DNA of 64,000 nt. It comes from DASXAI01 sp963728985 (lineage in GTDB: Bacteria > Actinomycetota > Acidimicrobiia > Acidimicrobiales > Ilumatobacteraceae). The notes beneath the pieces were generated by a model. That model made no database searches. It worked only from the letters and a program-made list of their open reading frames with translations, and had not been told where the DNA came from. Every line of letters begins with the position of its first letter. Position 1 is the first letter of the stretch. The DNA lies in contig CAVSME010000007.1 in NCBI GenBank assembly GCA_963728985.1, positions 62,001 through 126,000 on the forward strand, given 5' to 3'. Below, piece after piece: positions 26,583 to 34,759 of the stretch. A program made the translations under genes and the position numbers.

Positions 26583-28357
26583 CTACAGGTACTGCCCGGT
26601 GGCGACACGCTCGATGGCGCGTCCCCCTCGGGCTTGTCGGCGTCGGTGTTCACCAGCGTGCGGATGAACACGATGCGCTCGCCCTTCTTTCCGGAGATCT
26701 TGGCCCAGTCGTCGGGGTTGGTCGTGTTCGGCAAGTCCTCGTGCTCCTTGTACTCCTGCTTGATGGAGTCCACGAGGTCCTGTGTTCGTACACCTTTCGC
26801 GGCGCCGGCGATGTGGCGCTTGATGGCCAGCTTCTTGGCCCGGCGCACGATGTTCTCGATCATGGCGCCCGAGGCGAAGTCCTTGTAGTACAGGATCTCC
26901 TTGTCGCCGTTCTGGTAGGTGACCTCCAGGAAGCGGTTGGCCTCGTCGTCCCGGTACATCTCGTCGATCGTGGAGTCGATCATCGACGCCACCGCGGCGT
27001 TGCCGTCGCCCCGGCCGAGCCTGCTCACCTCGTCCTCGTCGAGCGGGATCTCCGGGGTGAGGTAGCGGGCGAAGATCTGGCGGGCGGCATCCTTGTTGGG
27101 CCGCTCGATCTTGATCTTCACGTCGAGACGACCGGGGCGCAGGATGGCCGGGTCGATCAGGTCCTCCCGGTTGGTGGCGCCGATCACGATCACGTTGCGC
27201 AGCCCCTCCACGCCGTCGATCTCGGCGAGGAGCTGCGGGACGATGGTGGATTCCATGTCCGAGCTGATGCCCGAGCCGCGGGTACGGAACATCGAGTCCA
27301 TCTCGTCGAAGAACACGATGACCGGCCACCCCTCCTCGCTCTTTTCCCTTGCCCGCTGGAACACGAGGCGGATCTGGCGCTCGGTCTCACCCACGTACTT
27401 GTTGAGCAGCTCCGGGCCCTTGATGTTGATGAAGTAGCTGCGGCCCTTGCCCTCGCCGATCTTGTCGGCCACCTTGCGGGCCAGGCTGTTGGCCACGGCC
27501 TTGGCGATCAGGGTCTTGCCACATCCTGGCGGGCCGTACAGCAAGATGCCCTTCGGCGCCGGCAGCCGATGCTCGGCGAACAGCTCGGCGTACAGGAACG
27601 GCAGCTCCACGGCGTCGGCGATCTGCTCGATCTGGTCGTCGAGACCGCCCACGTCGCCGTAGGTGATGTCCGGCACCTCCTCGAGCAGGAGATCCTCCAC
27701 CTCGGGCCGGGGCAGCTTCTCGAGCAGGAGGCCCGAGCGCACGTCCATGAGCATGGAGTCGCCAGGACGCAGCCGCAGGCCCCGCAGCGCGTCGGAAAGC
27801 TCGCAGACGCGCTCCTCGTCGGCCCGGCCCACGACGATGCAGCGGATGCCGTCGTCGAGCAGGTCCTTGACCGTGACGATCTCGCCGGCGATCTCCGGCG
27901 TCCGGGCCAGGATCACGTTGAAACTCTCGTTGAGGACGACCTCCTGGCCCCGCTGGAGCTCGTCCATGTCGATCTCCGGATGCACCGACACCCGCATCTT
28001 GCGGCCGCTCGACAAGACGTCGACGGTCCCGTCGTCGTTCTTGCCCACGACGACGCCGTAGGCCGACGGCGGTTGGGTGAGCTTCTCCACCTCCTCGCGC
28101 AACGTGGCGATGTGCTCGCGCGCCTCGCGCAAGGTGTACGACAGCTTCTCGTTCTGGGAAACCGCCTGGGCCAGCTGGCCCTTGGTCTCCAGCAGCCGCT
28201 CCTCCAGGGTGCGGACGCGCTTGGGCGCGTCGGCCAGCTTGCGCCTCAGCGCGATCACCTCGTCTTCGAGGACCCTCGCCTGATCGCGCAACTCGGCCAG
28301 CTCGGCCTCCTGGGCGGCGAGCCGTCGATCATGCTCGGCGTCCGGACGTTCGGCCAC
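26583..28357 (-). CDS. mpa: Proteasome-activating AAA ATPase (Mpa/ARC), frameshifted near its C terminus
   Basis: About 590 residues. It contains an N-terminal coiled coil (residues 5-80), two OB-fold domains, and an AAA module with Walker A PPGCGKTL near 285, Walker B VIVFFDEMD near 345 and RPGRLD. It unfolds pupylated proteins and feeds them to the 20S core. Near 26617-26621 an extra GC pair shifts the frame; removing it gives DAIERVATGQYL and a stop at 26583, the GQYL end used to dock on the alpha ring. Left uncorrected, the frame runs to 26456 with an unrelated tail. The GTG at 28357 is preferred because AGGAGG lies eight bases upstream. Confidence 0.92.
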
Positions 28358-28436
28358 GGCGATCACCTCCTCGCAAGGATGTTCAGGACGCTACACACTC
28401 GTCGACCCGATCTGGTGGCCATGTTCGTTGTTTTCA

Positions 28437-28450
28437 CCGGTTGCAACCGG
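28437..28450. promoter_or_regulatory. CCGGTTGCAACCGG palindrome between mpa and ferredoxin
   Basis: A perfect 14-base palindrome in the 160-base divergent region between mpa and the ferredoxin gene. It lies 70 bases upstream of the ferredoxin ATG and about 80 bases upstream of the mpa start. It could be an operator for either promoter; no regulator is identified. Confidence 0.5.
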
Positions 28451-28518
28451 GTAAATTACGCTAGGTTCGGTCGTGGAGAGTCCCGAGCACCAGTCCCGAG
28501 GAGAAGGAAGGCCCCAGC

Positions 28519-28767
28519 ATGAAGGTCTGGATCGACCAGGATCTGTGCACCGGAGACGGGCTCTGTGAGGAGATCTGCCCCGACGTGTTCACGCTGCTCG
28601 ACGACGGGCTGGCGTACGTCAAGGAAGGCAGCAAGGTCTACGCCACCGCTCAGGGGAACCCGCAGGGCGCCGACGGCATGGCCGTCATCCCCGACGGGCA
28701 GCTCGACGCCGTCATCGAGTCGGCCGAGGAGTGCCCCGGCGAGTGCATCTTCATCGAAGCGGAATGA
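28519..28767 (+). CDS. fdx: Small ferredoxin (3Fe-4S/4Fe-4S type)
   Basis: 82 residues. Cluster cysteines appear as CTGDGLCEEICPDVF near residues 10-24 and ECPGECIF near 71-78, the usual C-x5-C-x3-C and C-x3-C pattern of actinobacterial ferredoxins that serve P450s and related oxidoreductases. It is a soluble electron carrier. A GGAGAAGGAAGG tract gives a good ribosome site. In many actinobacteria a ferredoxin sits next to the proteasome ATPase gene, so this placement is conserved. It is followed by a GCGA-loop terminator. Confidence 0.9.
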   Translation: MKVWIDQDLCTGDGLCEEICPDVFTLLDDGLAYVKEGSKVYATAQGNPQGADGMAVIPDGQLDAVIESAEECPGECIFIEAE

Positions 28768-28770
28768 GCC

Positions 28771-28826
28771 GGGCGCCGCGAGGCGCACCCTCAGCACCGT
28801 GATGGCGTCCCGCGAGGGGCGCCATC
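28771..28826. terminator. Two adjacent GCGA-loop hairpins between convergent genes
   Basis: The first hairpin (28773-28786) has a GCGCC/GGCGC stem around GCGA. The second (28801-28826) is stronger: an 11-base stem, GATGGCGTCCC and GGGGCGCCATC (one G-T pair), around GCGA. They lie between the ferredoxin stop and the trmI stop, and the second overlaps the trmI TGA, so they probably end transcription in both directions. No T-run follows. Confidence 0.75.
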
Positions 28827-29595
28827 AGCGCGTCAGCAGCCGGGCGGCGGTGAGGAACCCCGTGTGGGCCACCATGCGATGGTCGGGCCGGACCGCCAGC
28901 CCGTCCACGTGCCACGTGCGGTGCAGCACCTCCAGCGTCCGGGCCTCCACCCACGGCCCGCCGGCCAACGCCTCTCGCGTCTGGCTGGCCTGCACGATGC
29001 TCGGCGTGTAGGCGCACAGCACCCCACCGGGCGCCAGCACCTTCTCGGCGTGCGGCACCACCTGCCACGGCTCGGGCAGGTCGAGCACCAACCGGTCGAA
29101 GGGCCCGTCGTCGATCCCGTCGTACGCGTCGCGCACCTCGACGCGATAGCGGTCGAGCACCGCGTCCCCGAGGAACGCCCGCACGTTGGTGCGGGCCCGG
29201 TTGGCGAAGTCCTCGCGCAGCTCGTAGCCGACCACCTCGACCCCGACGCGCAGCATGGCCGCGCTGAGCGCCCCGGAGCCGACGCCGCTCTCGAACACCC
29301 GCTGCCCCGGCGCCACGTCGGCCAGGATCAACATGGCGCCCAGGTCCTTCGGGTAGATGACCTGTGCGCCGCGCGGCATGAGGAGCACGAAGTCCTCCAG
29401 CGTCGGCCGCAGCGCCGTGTACGGCTCGTTGCGGGTGCTGACGACGGTCGTCCCTTCGGCGGTCCCCAGCAGCTCGTCGTGGCGCACGACGCCCTTGTGG
29501 CTGTGGAACTCGCCGCCGGGCTGGAGCGTGATCAGGTAGTGGCGGCGCTTCGAGTCGACGAGCATCACCCGCTCCCCCGGGCCCAGCACCTTCAT
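28825..29595 (-). CDS. trmI: tRNA (adenine-58-N1)-methyltransferase TrmI
   Basis: 256 residues. An N-terminal small beta domain (GGEFHSHKGVV) is followed by the Rossmann methyltransferase with SAM motif VFESGVGSGALSAAML near 98-113, the ELREDFANRA block, and DLPEPWQ near 175, which carries the catalytic Asp of this family. It methylates A58 in the T loop of tRNA as a tetramer. The gene is next to mpa in many actinobacteria. The ATG start gives the standard KVLGPGERVML N terminus. Confidence 0.93.
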   Translation of the reverse strand: MKVLGPGERVMLVDSKRRHYLITLQPGGEFHSHKGVVRHDELLGTAEGTTVVSTRNEPYTALRPTLEDFVLLMPRGAQVIYPKDLGAMLILADVAPGQRVFESGVGSGALSAAMLRVGVEVVGYELREDFANRARTNVRAFLGDAVLDRYRVEVRDAYDGIDDGPFDRLVLDLPEPWQVVPHAEKVLAPGGVLCAYTPSIVQASQTREALAGGPWVEARTLEVLHRTWHVDGLAVRPDHRMVAHTGFLTAARLLTR

Positions 29596-29608
29596 CGCCG
29601 GAATCCTG

Positions 29609-29893
29609 TCACCCGCCGCGCAGCAGCCGCTTGCGCTCCTTGCCGCTCGACACGGGGATGGTGCGCACGAGGATGCGCTCGCCGGGCTTCAGCACATCGA
29701 TGGCGACGTGCTCGGGCCGGCGCGACACCGCCCGCCGGACGCCGACCAACGTGCGGTAGATCAGGAAGGCGATGAGCCAGGGGCGGTTGCCGCCGAGCAG
29801 ACCCTCGCGCACGCCCTTGAGCTTCAACCGGCGGATGGGCGACAGCTCGTAGCGGATCGCCCGCAGACCGGTCGGGAACTGCGGCGGTGCCAT
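29609..29893 (-). CDS. Small basic conserved hypothetical protein
   Basis: 94 residues, strongly basic in its first half (RYELSPIRRLKLKGVREG), with a short hydrophobic segment (PWLIAFLIYRTLVGV) and a predicted C-terminal beta hairpin (VLKPGERILVRTIPV). The hydrophobic segment may be membrane-associated rather than spanning. It ends thirteen bases before trmI starts and overlaps the stop of the next upstream gene by one base, so it belongs to the trmI operon. No family function is known to me. Confidence 0.7.
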   Translation of the reverse strand: MAPPQFPTGLRAIRYELSPIRRLKLKGVREGLLGGNRPWLIAFLIYRTLVGVRRAVSRRPEHVAIDVLKPGERILVRTIPVSSGKERKRLLRGG

Positions 29894-30108
29894 TAGAAAC
29901 GCCGGATTTCGACGACCGTGTTCTTCTTCTTCCCCGAGCGCCGCCCGAGCAGGAAGGCGATGAGGATCGTCAAGACCCCTGCCGCCACGGCCGCGCCGAT
30001 GATCTTCTGGCGCTGGCTGGCGACCGCCTTCTCGACGCCACCCTGGAGGTCGCGGAGCTTCTGCTCGATGTCGGACTTCGACACCTTGCCCGTCGGCGGC
30101 GCACTCAT
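29893..30108 (-). CDS. Small single-pass membrane protein
   Basis: 71 residues. A helical N-terminal part (DIEQKLRDLQGGVEKAVASQ) precedes one transmembrane helix (IIGAAVAAGVLTILIAFLLG) and a very basic C terminus (RRSGKKKNTVVEIRRF). The pattern resembles small proteins associated with phage-holin-like membrane genes. Its ATG overlaps the stop of the upstream gene by four bases (ATGA). Function unknown. Confidence 0.75.
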   Translation of the reverse strand: MSAPPTGKVSKSDIEQKLRDLQGGVEKAVASQRQKIIGAAVAAGVLTILIAFLLGRRSGKKKNTVVEIRRF

Positions 30109-30434
30109 GGCTGCTCCTCCCCTGCCGGCAGATCCACCTTCTTGATGCGGGACAGGGCGAGGGCGACGATCGCGATGGCCAGGACGAGATCGATCACGTA
30201 GGGAACGAACGACCAGTTGCCTTCGAACGCGCTCGTCTCGGTCTGCAGGACGCGCAGCACCGCCACCAACAGGAAGATGACGCCGACGCCGAGGCAGATG
30301 ACACCGGCCAGCCCGAGGCCGATGGAGCGGCCCACGCCCTTGAGGGGCCCGAGCGTCTCCTGCTTGGCGTAGGCCTTGACGGTGTCGAGCAGCTGGCTCA
30401 CATCGTCGCCGCGGGACCGCTCCGTTTCCAGCAC
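30105..30434 (-). CDS. Phage-holin-3-like membrane protein
   Basis: About 109 residues with two transmembrane segments (GLGLAGVICLGVGVIFLLVAV and YVIDLVLAIAIVALALS) and the VKAYAKQETLGPLKGVGRS region typical of the actinobacterial Phage_holin_3_6-type family, which is chromosomal and not phage-linked here. A GTG at 30434 is preferred because AGGAAG lies about seven bases upstream; a later GTG at 30401 has no such site. It overlaps the next gene by ATGA. Function unknown. Confidence 0.72.
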   Translation of the reverse strand: MLETERSRGDDVSQLLDTVKAYAKQETLGPLKGVGRSIGLGLAGVICLGVGVIFLLVAVLRVLQTETSAFEGNWSFVPYVIDLVLAIAIVALALSRIKKVDLPAGEEQP

Positions 30435-30475
30435 GAGGGAACTTCCTACCACGTCACCGAACCCGCACCGCGCGA

Positions 30476-31087
30476 TCACTGCTCCGCACGGAAGCGGAGC
30501 ATCGTCTCGGCATCCTCCAGGAACCCGCCCAGGAGGCGTCGCCGCGCCGCCGGTCCTGCCGCCGCCAGGACCTGGTACTGGTCGTACGGCCCGAGCGGAG
30601 CCAGCGCGGCCACGTGATAGGTGGCCAGCACCGGGTGGTCGGCCACCTCGGTGGTCGCCGGCGCCGCCCGCTCGCCGAGCTCCGCCTGGAGGGCCAGCAC
30701 GCGTCGCAGCCGGACCACGAGCTCGTCGATGCCCGGCGGCCCGGGCTCGTCGTCGGCATCGGGCCACTCGCTCACCTCGGCCCGCGGGTACGGATCGTCG
30801 TCGAGCCACCGCTCGACCTGGATCCGGCGCGTCCCGACGGTCACCAGCGCGAACCGGCCGTCGGGCAGCTCGGCCACCTCCACGATGCGGGCCACGGTGG
30901 CGATGTCGCGCCGCACGTCGCCGCCGCCCACCTCGCTGCCCCGCTCGATGAGCACCACGCCGAACTCGGGCTCGCCGGCCAGGCAGTCGGCCACCAGGGC
31001 CCGGTAGCGGGGCTCGAAGACGTGGAGGGGCAGGACCGCGCCCGGGAGCAGCACCGTGCCCAGCGGGAACATGCCCAGGACGGTCAT
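30476..31087 (-). CDS. Lon N-terminal-domain (substrate-binding) protein
   Basis: 203 residues. It starts MFPLGTVLLPGAVLPLHVFEPRYRALV, the hallmark of the PUA-like N-terminal domain of Lon protease (LON_substr_bdg), and continues with FGVVLIERGSEVGGG. The AAA and protease domains are absent, as in other stand-alone LAN-type proteins, which probably bind protein substrates or regulate. The C-terminal half is helical (ALQAELGERAAPATTEVADH). It is separated from dacB by repeat copy B. Confidence 0.85.
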   Translation of the reverse strand: MTVLGMFPLGTVLLPGAVLPLHVFEPRYRALVADCLAGEPEFGVVLIERGSEVGGGDVRRDIATVARIVEVAELPDGRFALVTVGTRRIQVERWLDDDPYPRAEVSEWPDADDEPGPPGIDELVVRLRRVLALQAELGERAAPATTEVADHPVLATYHVAALAPLGPYDQYQVLAAAGPAARRRLLGGFLEDAETMLRFRAEQ

Positions 31088-31090
31088 GGT

Positions 31091-31170
31091 GTCGCCGCAG
31101 TGAGGCGACGGGGCAGCCGCTCGCGCGATTGTCCGAGCACAGCGAGTCCGAAGCGGAGCCGAGGCATCAT
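31091..31170. repeat. GC-hairpin plus 'CAGCGAG...GGCATCA' tail repeat, copy B
   Basis: The hairpin end is GTCGCC/GGCGAC at 31091-31109; the tail continues TTGTCCGAGCACAGCGAG and CCGAGGCATCA. It shares this tail with copies A, C, D and E. The TCA at 31167-31169 is the TGA stop of the minus-strand dacB gene, as in copy A. A 3'-end or terminator role is inferred. Confidence 0.7.
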
Positions 31171-32447
31171 TGCGGGCTGAACGCCGCCAGATCGGGGCGG
31201 TAGGGGTAGGTGGCCAGCGCCCGGGCGAACCGGTCCCACAGCGAGGCCGCGCTCTCACGGGCGTTCGGGCCGTTGTAGACGAACGCGAACGTGAGCACGT
31301 GGCCGTCGTCGGTGGGCACGAACCCGGTGAGCGCCTTGGCTCCCGTGAGCGTGCCCGACTTGGCCCGCAGCTTGCCGGCCAGCGGGTTGCCGGCGAAGAA
31401 CGGCGCCAGCGTGCCTGTCTGGTTGGCGATCGGCAGCGAGGCTGCCAGTGGTCCGGACGCACCGGCGTGGTCCATGACCCCGAGCAGCAGGTGGCACGTC
31501 AGCCGATCGCCGCGGTCGAGCCCGGAGCCGTCGACCAGCGCGGTGCCGTCGAGGGCCAGCCCCCAACTCGTGAGCGTCTGGCGGATCACCTCCAGGCCCG
31601 CCTCGCGGGTCCCGGTGCCGGCCACCGCGGCACCGAGCTCTTTGGTGAGCAGCTCGGCCGTGTTGTTGTCACTCGTCACCATCATCTCGCTCACGACGTC
31701 GCTGAGCGGTGGGGACTGGATCGAGGTGACGGCGGCGGCGTCGGCGGGCGCCGGGCCCGAGCGGGTGGCGCCCACGGACACGCCCCGGTCCCGGAGGAGC
31801 TGCGCGAAGTCGGCCGCCGCCTGCTTGCTCGGATCGGCGGCCAGCGTGAACTTCGGCGTGAACGTGGCGAACGCGTCGTCGATCATGAGCGCGCCGATGG
31901 GGCCCGCTTCGAGCCCGGCGGCGTAGCTCGAAGGCCACGAGGGCACGAACCGCTCGTCGTCGTAACGGCTGTCGTCGCCCACGACGGCGGGCGTCTGGGT
32001 CACACCCGCGGCGGCGACGGCGTCGGCCAGCTGCTCGACCGGCGTGCGGATGTCGACCGGTGGCTCCGACAGCGAGCCCGACGCGCTGTTGCGGGCGGCG
32101 GCAGCCGCGGCGGCGTCCAGGAAGGCCCGGCTGGACAGCACCGGATCACCGCCGCCCACGAGGTACAGCGTGCCGTCGGCGGCCTGCTTCACCGCGGTGG
32201 TGTAGCGGTAGCCCGCGCCGAGCCGCTCCAGGGCGACGGCGGCGACGATCAGCTTCATGTTCGACGCCGGCAGCACGGGCTCGCCGCCGTTCGTGTCGTA
32301 CACCACCGCCCCGTCCACCGCCACGTTCACACAGCTCGGGGCGGGCAGGTCGGCGGTGAACTGCTGCAGCGCGCCGACCAGGTCCCTGGTGGCGAGCTGC
32401 CCCGTCACCACGCCCGGCACCCGCCGCGCCGACAGGAGCGGTGTCAC
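31167..32447 (-). CDS. dacB: D-alanyl-D-alanine carboxypeptidase/endopeptidase (PBP4 type), catalytic part
   Basis: 426 residues of the S13 peptidase family. SxxK is PASNMKL (Ser62, Lys65), the SDN motif is TSDNNTAELL near 255, and KSG is AKSGTLTGAKAL near 370. It trims peptidoglycan peptides outside the membrane. This reading frame has no signal sequence: it starts TPLLSARRVPG at a GTG, while the signal anchor is encoded in a different frame just upstream (32444-32629). Removing one CG pair near 32448-32452 would join them as one protein (SASAAVTPLLSARR). The repeat at 31091-31170 begins in its stop codon. Confidence 0.9.
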   Translation of the reverse strand: MTPLLSARRVPGVVTGQLATRDLVGALQQFTADLPAPSCVNVAVDGAVVYDTNGGEPVLPASNMKLIVAAVALERLGAGYRYTTAVKQAADGTLYLVGGGDPVLSSRAFLDAAAAAAARNSASGSLSEPPVDIRTPVEQLADAVAAAGVTQTPAVVGDDSRYDDERFVPSWPSSYAAGLEAGPIGALMIDDAFATFTPKFTLAADPSKQAAADFAQLLRDRGVSVGATRSGPAPADAAAVTSIQSPPLSDVVSEMMVTSDNNTAELLTKELGAAVAGTGTREAGLEVIRQTLTSWGLALDGTALVDGSGLDRGDRLTCHLLLGVMDHAGASGPLAASLPIANQTGTLAPFFAGNPLAGKLRAKSGTLTGAKALTGFVPTDDGHVLTFAFVYNGPNARESAASLWDRFARALATYPYRPDLAAFSPQ

Positions 32448-32629
32448 CGCGCAGCGCTGGCGGAGGTGGTCACCGGCGCCACGGCCACGGGCTCGCCCCG
32501 ATCGGCCGTGGTGGCCGACGACGTCGCCACCCAGACGAGGAGGGCGGGCGGCACGATGGCCGCCACGACCAGGAGGGCCGTCAGGCGGCGGCGCCCGGCG
32601 CGACGCGACCGGTCGGTGACCAACTTCAT
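32444..32629 (-). CDS. dacB: Signal anchor of PBP4, separated by a frameshift
   Basis: 61 residues: a basic N terminus (KLVTDRSRRAGRRRL), one membrane segment (TALLVVAAIVPPALLVWVA) and a Thr/Ala/Val-rich linker that stops at TGA. It ends at the GTG of the PBP4 catalytic gene (GTGA overlap), which alone would lack any export signal. An extra CG pair in the CGCG tract at 32448-32452 explains the split. The alternative, a genuine small membrane protein with the carboxypeptidase left in the cytoplasm, is unlikely for this family. Its ATG overlaps the stop of the acyl-CoA synthetase alpha gene by four bases. Confidence 0.7.
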   Translation of the reverse strand: MKLVTDRSRRAGRRRLTALLVVAAIVPPALLVWVATSSATTADRGEPVAVAPVTTSASAAR

Positions 32630-34092
32630 CGACGGCGGCGCAGCGCGTAGCGGGTGAGATGCCCGAGCGCCGTCACGGCACGGTTGGCCGACGGGTAGCA
32701 GAGCCGCCCGGTGCGGCGCACCGCCGCCGGGCCAGGGTTGGCGGGATCGACCACGGCCAGCTCGCTGGCGACGAGGACGGGCTTGCCGGTGGCCTCGCTC
32801 ACCGCCGCCGCCGTCTCCGCGTAGCGGGCGTCCTGGCGCTCGTGGAACTCGACGATGCGATCGAGCCCGTGGCCCGGGTAGAAGCGGCCGTTGCGCATCA
32901 GCTTCGCCTCGTTCGCCTGCACGCCGAGCCCGAGGAAGATCACCGAGTGGACGTCGGGGTGCTGGGCGACGAGCTGCAGCACGTTCGGGATGGTGTCACG
33001 GGTCTCGGCGCCGGCGAGGTCGATCGGGTTGTTGCGGCTCCAGCGCGGCGGGAGCTCTCGGTCGATGGCAGTGCGCAGGTCGTCGGGCAGCGGCACGAGC
33101 GCGAGGTCGCGATGGCGGGTGATGGCATCTGCGGTCACCACGCCCCAGCCGCCCGCGGTCGTCACCACGGCAACGTTCGGGCCTGGCGGCAACGGCTGCG
33201 TGGCGAACGTGGCGGCCGCCTCGTACGCCTCCTCCACCGTGGCGGCCCGCACGACACCGGCCTGGCGCATGGCGCCGTCGAAGATGCGGTCGTTGGCGGC
33301 CAGGGCCCCGGTGTGCGAGGCCGCCGCCCGCTGCCCGCCTTCGGTGGTCCCGCCCTTCACGAGCACCAGCGGCTGGCGGTCGGCGATCGCTCGCGTCCGC
33401 TCGAAGAAGGCCCGGCCGTCGGCGATGCCCTCCACGTAGGCCAGGCCGACCGAGGTGGCGGGATCGTCGGCGTAGAAGTCGAGGTAGTCGGCGACGCTGA
33501 CGGCGGCGGCGTTGCCGGCCGACACCGCCCGGCTGATCCCGATGCCCGACTGCACGGCCCAGTTCTGGAAGCTCGACACGATGTTGCCCGACTGGCTGGC
33601 CACCCCGATGCGTCCGACCGGCGGGTTGGGCCCCACGAACTGGGCGCACAACTTGGACGGCGGGGACACCAGGCCCTGGCCGTTCGGACCGGCGAGGAGG
33701 ATGCCGAGGTCGTCGCACAGCTCGACCAGCTCCCGCTCGGCCCGGCGGCCGTCCTCGCCCGCCTCGCCGTACCCGGCCGTCGTCACGAAGGCGGCCCGCA
33801 CGCCCTTGGCGGCGCACGCCTTCAGGAGGCCGGGGTTGGCCGGCGCCGGGGTGCACACGAAGACGAGATCGCAGGCGCCGTCGGGCAGCTCTTCGGGCGA
33901 TGCCAACGTCCGGATGCCGAGCACCTCCTCGCCCTGCAGGTTGGTGGCGAACACCGGTCCGTCGAAGCCGGCGGCGAGGATGTTGTGGAGCGACACGAAC
34001 CCGAACTTGCCGGGATGGCTCGACGCCCCGGCGACGACCACGCCCTTCGGGTCGAACAGGGCGCGGAACTGCTCGTTGGTCGGACGGCTCAC
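32626..34092 (-). CDS. ADP-forming acyl-CoA synthetase, alpha subunit
   Basis: 488 residues of the acetyl/succinyl-CoA ligase superfamily. A CoA-binding Rossmann domain (VVVAGASSHPGKFG near 19-32) is followed by the succinyl-CoA-ligase-like domain containing the phosphohistidine in AASHTGALAA near 262, and a third domain with the WGVVTADAI segment. It forms ATP or GTP from acyl-CoA, or runs in reverse. The beta (ATP-grasp) subunit is encoded directly upstream and overlaps by GTGA. The thioesterase and hydrolase further upstream share the operon. The acyl group is unknown. Confidence 0.88.
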   Translation of the reverse strand: MSRPTNEQFRALFDPKGVVVAGASSHPGKFGFVSLHNILAAGFDGPVFATNLQGEEVLGIRTLASPEELPDGACDLVFVCTPAPANPGLLKACAAKGVRAAFVTTAGYGEAGEDGRRAERELVELCDDLGILLAGPNGQGLVSPPSKLCAQFVGPNPPVGRIGVASQSGNIVSSFQNWAVQSGIGISRAVSAGNAAAVSVADYLDFYADDPATSVGLAYVEGIADGRAFFERTRAIADRQPLVLVKGGTTEGGQRAAASHTGALAANDRIFDGAMRQAGVVRAATVEEAYEAAATFATQPLPPGPNVAVVTTAGGWGVVTADAITRHRDLALVPLPDDLRTAIDRELPPRWSRNNPIDLAGAETRDTIPNVLQLVAQHPDVHSVIFLGLGVQANEAKLMRNGRFYPGHGLDRIVEFHERQDARYAETAAAVSEATGKPVLVASELAVVDPANPGPAAVRRTGRLCYPSANRAVTALGHLTRYALRRRR

Positions 34093-34742
34093 GCCTGGAG
34101 CTCCACGAGGGCGTCAACCGCCACGGGCACGCCGTCGCTGATGATGAGCGGGTTGAGGTCGACCGATGCCAGATCGGTGCGGGACTCGGCCACCGCCGAC
34201 AACCCGAGGAGCACGTCAGCCAGGCGCTCGCGATCGACCGGCGGCTCCCCGCGGAAGGGGCCGAGGAGCGCCTGCGTGGCGAGGTCGCCGATCATCTCGT
34301 GGGCGTCGGCGCGATCGATCGGCACGAGCCGGAAGACGACGTCGGCAATGGCTTCGGCCAGCACCCCGCCGACGCCGAGCATCACTGTCATCCCGAACTG
34401 CGGGTCGAGGTTGAGCCCGGCGATCAGCTCGCGGCTCCCGCGCACCATCGGCGCCACCAGCAGGCCCACGGCGCCGTCGCTCGGCCGCGCCGCGGCAAGC
34501 AGCTCGGCGCCGGCGGCCTCGACCGCCACCACCGAGCCGAGGCCCAGGCGGACCAGACCGCGCTCGGTCTTGTGAGCAATGGCGTCGCCGCACAGCTTGA
34601 CGACGACGGGGAACCCGATCGCCGCAGCCGCCGTCCCCGCGTCGGTGGCCGTGGCCGCCACCCGCTCGTCGGGGACGGGCACGCCGTGGCTCGCCAGCAG
34701 GCGCTTGGACGCGTCCTCGGAGAGCGTGGTCGTGGCGGACAC
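34089..34742 (-). CDS. ADP-forming acyl-CoA synthetase, beta subunit (ATP-grasp)
   Basis: 217 residues of the ATP-grasp_5 type. VSATTTLSEDASKRLLASHG starts the protein; GFPVVVKLCGDAIAHKTERG near 43-62 and VAPMVRGSRELIAGLN near 96-111 match the nucleotide-binding loops, and DLNPLII near 197 the metal-binding end. It binds ATP/ADP and pairs with the alpha subunit downstream. The GTG at 34742 is chosen as the first start compatible with the family. It lies eighteen bases after the thioesterase stop. Confidence 0.87.
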   Translation of the reverse strand: MSATTTLSEDASKRLLASHGVPVPDERVAATATDAGTAAAAIGFPVVVKLCGDAIAHKTERGLVRLGLGSVVAVEAAGAELLAAARPSDGAVGLLVAPMVRGSRELIAGLNLDPQFGMTVMLGVGGVLAEAIADVVFRLVPIDRADAHEMIGDLATQALLGPFRGEPPVDRERLADVLLGLSAVAESRTDLASVDLNPLIISDGVPVAVDALVELQA

Positions 34743-34759
34743 GGCCGCCAAGGTACCCG

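Noticed and set aside
30105..30434. Holin-like gene as evidence of prophage
   Set aside because: The neighbours are housekeeping membrane and tRNA-modification genes, and no phage structural or lysis genes are present.
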